From Nafulsella turpanensis ZLM-10 (GTDB taxonomy: Bacteria; Bacteroidota; Bacteroidia; Cytophagales; Cyclobacteriaceae): a DNA stretch of 64,000 bases. The DNA lies in the NCBI RefSeq assembly GCF_000346615.1, contig NZ_ANNU01000030.1, positions 1-64,000 on the forward strand. Reading direction: 5' to 3'. A program made the position numbers and the translations under genes. Shown here one piece after another: positions 62,690 through 64,000 of the stretch. The notes beneath the pieces are model-generated. The model searched no databases and had not been told where the DNA came from. It worked only from the letters and a program-made list of their open reading frames with translations. How positions within the stretch are numbered: the stretch's first letter is position 1; each line of letters starts with the position of its first letter.

Positions 62690-63325
62690 TCAAAGGCTAA
62701 AACAGATGAGCAGGTCGTTATGGTAGCGGTAATGTAAGGTATGTTCTTCTTTAACAGCCCTTGTATGTATACGGCCCCGGAGCTGCCCTTGTTGCTGTAA
62801 CAGAAAAGGCTCAATAAAAATTTCGTCCTGAAAAGTAAGTCCTCTCCTGCCATAGCACTTGTACAGGGCTTCCTTGGCGGCCCAGTAAATGCATAGCTTC
62901 TGCACCTCATCTCCGGCGGCAGATAATTCTTCCGGATGCAGGATTCTTGGCCCTATCCTGAGGAGTTGCTGCCGGGGCTTTTCAATATCGATGCCAACCG
63001 GCTGGCGGGTGTGGATAATGGCTGAAGCATAGGGGTAGGAGTGGGACAGGGAAATATGGGCAGCGGTATTGTGTAAAAAAGGCTTCCCGTGCTCGTCTTT
63101 CACTACGTCAGGATAATCAATTTTGTATTCTTTTGCCAGCTGCCGGAGGAGCAGGCGGCTGGACAACCATTCGAGCTTTTGCTTTTCTGATTTTATGACA
63201 TCAAGCTCTGTGGCTGATGGCTGGTTTGCCTGCAGGGACTCCTGTAGTTCCGCAATGCCTTCTTCGATGTGCCAGAGGGCCCAGGAGGAGTGCTCATGCA
63301 GTTTTTCGTGTAGTATCTGGGGCAT
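62690..63325 (-). CDS. 4'-phosphopantetheinyl transferase (Sfp type)
   Basis: 211 residues. It attaches the CoA-derived phosphopantetheine arm to acyl- or peptidyl-carrier proteins. The magnesium-binding set is Asp113 and Glu115 in VGIDIEKPR and Glu152 in WAAKEALYK (Lys151, Lys156), with the SLSHS motif at about 92-96. Length fits Sfp. Not next to any carrier protein or synthase gene; it probably serves the whole cell or a cluster elsewhere. Confidence 0.9.
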   Translation of the reverse strand: MPQILHEKLHEHSSWALWHIEEGIAELQESLQANQPSATELDVIKSEKQKLEWLSSRLLLRQLAKEYKIDYPDVVKDEHGKPFLHNTAAHISLSHSYPYASAIIHTRQPVGIDIEKPRQQLLRIGPRILHPEELSAAGDEVQKLCIYWAAKEALYKCYGRRGLTFQDEIFIEPFLLQQQGQLRGRIHTRAVKEEHTLHYRYHNDLLICFSL

Positions 63326-63503
63326 TGGTGGTGGTAGCTTGAGCTTTTAGTTTGAGTCGGTAGAGGATCCAGCTGCTTTCTCAGGGGACATAAGGTTCAA
63401 AACCCAGGACGATTATTCTGCCAATATCTTCACAAAAGAGCGTTTTAGTCCTTATTTTTACAAAAGTAACAGAAAAAGTAGTCCTCACCTAAGAAAGTGC
63501 TGA

Positions 63504-64000
63504 ATGTCCCGACTAAATGTAAAGAAAAGGTATACCATTAGCGGTCATAAAGACAGCATTTATGCTTTAGCCCATGGTCCGGAGCAGGGCTCTTTTTTTT
63601 CGGCAGGGGCCGATGGAATGGTGGCGCAGTGGCAGGTAGAGCAGCCGGAAGAAGGGCGCCTGGTGGCGAAGTCCCCTTCATCGGTCTATGCCCTCAAATA
63701 CCTGCCGGAGAGAGGCCTCCTGGTGCTGGGGCAGAACTTTGATGGTATTCACCTGGTCGATATGAAGACGCGCAAAGCAGCCGGCTCTCTGCAGTTAACG
63801 CCGGCGGCTATTTTTGCTATTGAAGAGTACAATGGCAGACTTTTTATTGGCAGCGGAGATGGCACCCTGAGTGTGGTGGAGCTGGATGGGCTGCAGCTGC
63901 TTTACCAGCAGAAAGTTTCTGACAAAAGTATTCGAACCATTCAGGTTCACCCGCAAAAGGAGGAATTTTCCGTAGGATGCAGCGATAATACCATTAAAAT
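63504..64000 (+). CDS. WD40-repeat protein, 5' part (runs off the window)
   Basis: The open frame starts at ATG 63504 (MSRLNVKKRYTISGHKDSIY) and runs without a stop to the window end, 165 codons. Repeats of about 40 residues carry the GH...D pattern of WD40 blades (SGHKDSIYALA, FSAGADGMVAQWQVE, FIGSGDGTLSVVELDG, EFSVGCSDNTIKI). No signal peptide. It would be a protein-interaction beta-propeller. It is divergent from the phosphopantetheinyl transferase gene. Confidence 0.8.
   Translation, partial: MSRLNVKKRYTISGHKDSIYALAHGPEQGSFFSAGADGMVAQWQVEQPEEGRLVAKSPSSVYALKYLPERGLLVLGQNFDGIHLVDMKTRKAAGSLQLTPAAIFAIEEYNGRLFIGSGDGTLSVVELDGLQLLYQQKVSDKSIRTIQVHPQKEEFSVGCSDNTIK

Noticed and set aside
1-64000. 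CRISPR array, tRNA, rRNA or transposase
   Set aside because: Scanning by eye found no regularly spaced repeats, no cloverleaf-like segment and no transposase motif. A computed search (for example tRNA and covariance models) was not possible.

Overview
The window looks like chromosome from an aerobic, polysaccharide-degrading Bacteroidota, most likely of the order Cytophagales. The phylum rests on gene content: a SusC/SusD pair, DUF5916 and DUF3857 proteins, a triple-tyrosine/LuxR one-protein regulator, 7TMR-DISM and LytS/LytTR signalling proteins, a Bacteroidota-type LptD, and a GbsR-type regulator remnant. The order is an inference. No rRNA, tRNA, CRISPR array, transposase or integrase was seen.

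Layout. 0.4-5.0 kb: an SDR oxidoreductase, a DUF5916 outer-membrane protein and a GNAT acetyltransferase. 5.1-19.1 kb: a beta-glucan (laminarin-type) utilisation locus. A membrane-anchored beta-propeller/LuxR regulator faces susC, susD, a glycan-binding lipoprotein, GH16, GH3 and a second GH16. susC carries a one-base frameshift, and the divergent promoter region holds four TGATGTAG-like repeats in 11-bp phase. 20.0-24.1 kb: an AT-richer signalling island (receiver, multi-PAS histidine kinase, receiver, GAF) with no DNA-binding output. 24.2-26.6 kb: a LytTR/LytS pair divergent from a small ExbB-like protein. 26.7-34.4 kb: fatty-acid and envelope genes (FabF-like, MurI, DUF1232, DUF4260, LptD-like, then divergent amidase and MCE protein). 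34.5-40.8 kb: acyl-CoA carboxylase beta, a SirB1-like protein, a small acidic protein, a 7TMR-DISM kinase and a divergent LytTR regulator.

41.0-50.2 kb is the most unusual region: a tight seven-gene operon of Na+/solute symporter, exported alpha/beta hydrolase, TonB-dependent receptor, FabG-like SDR, KAS III-like protein, acyl-CoA ligase and a second, cytoplasmic alpha/beta hydrolase. The KAS III-like protein keeps the catalytic Cys but has Thr and Tyr where the His and Asn should be. A route can be proposed in which an acyl ester or lactone is captured, cleaved in the periplasm, imported, activated and processed. The enzyme set also recalls OleABCD-type chemistry. The substrate is unknown.

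50.3-64.0 kb is mixed and partly decaying: an AT-rich HNH-type gene bracketed by inverted repeats, a membrane J-domain protein, a small barrel protein, a frameshifted membrane protein, an esterase, a GbsR-family pseudogene, two DUF3857 transglutaminase-like proteins (the second without its Cys), a fragmentary RND pump remnant, a MATE transporter, a thioredoxin-like protein, a phosphopantetheinyl transferase and the 5' part of a WD40 gene. Several reading-frame breaks look like losses of one base in a homopolymer, so some may be sequencing errors.
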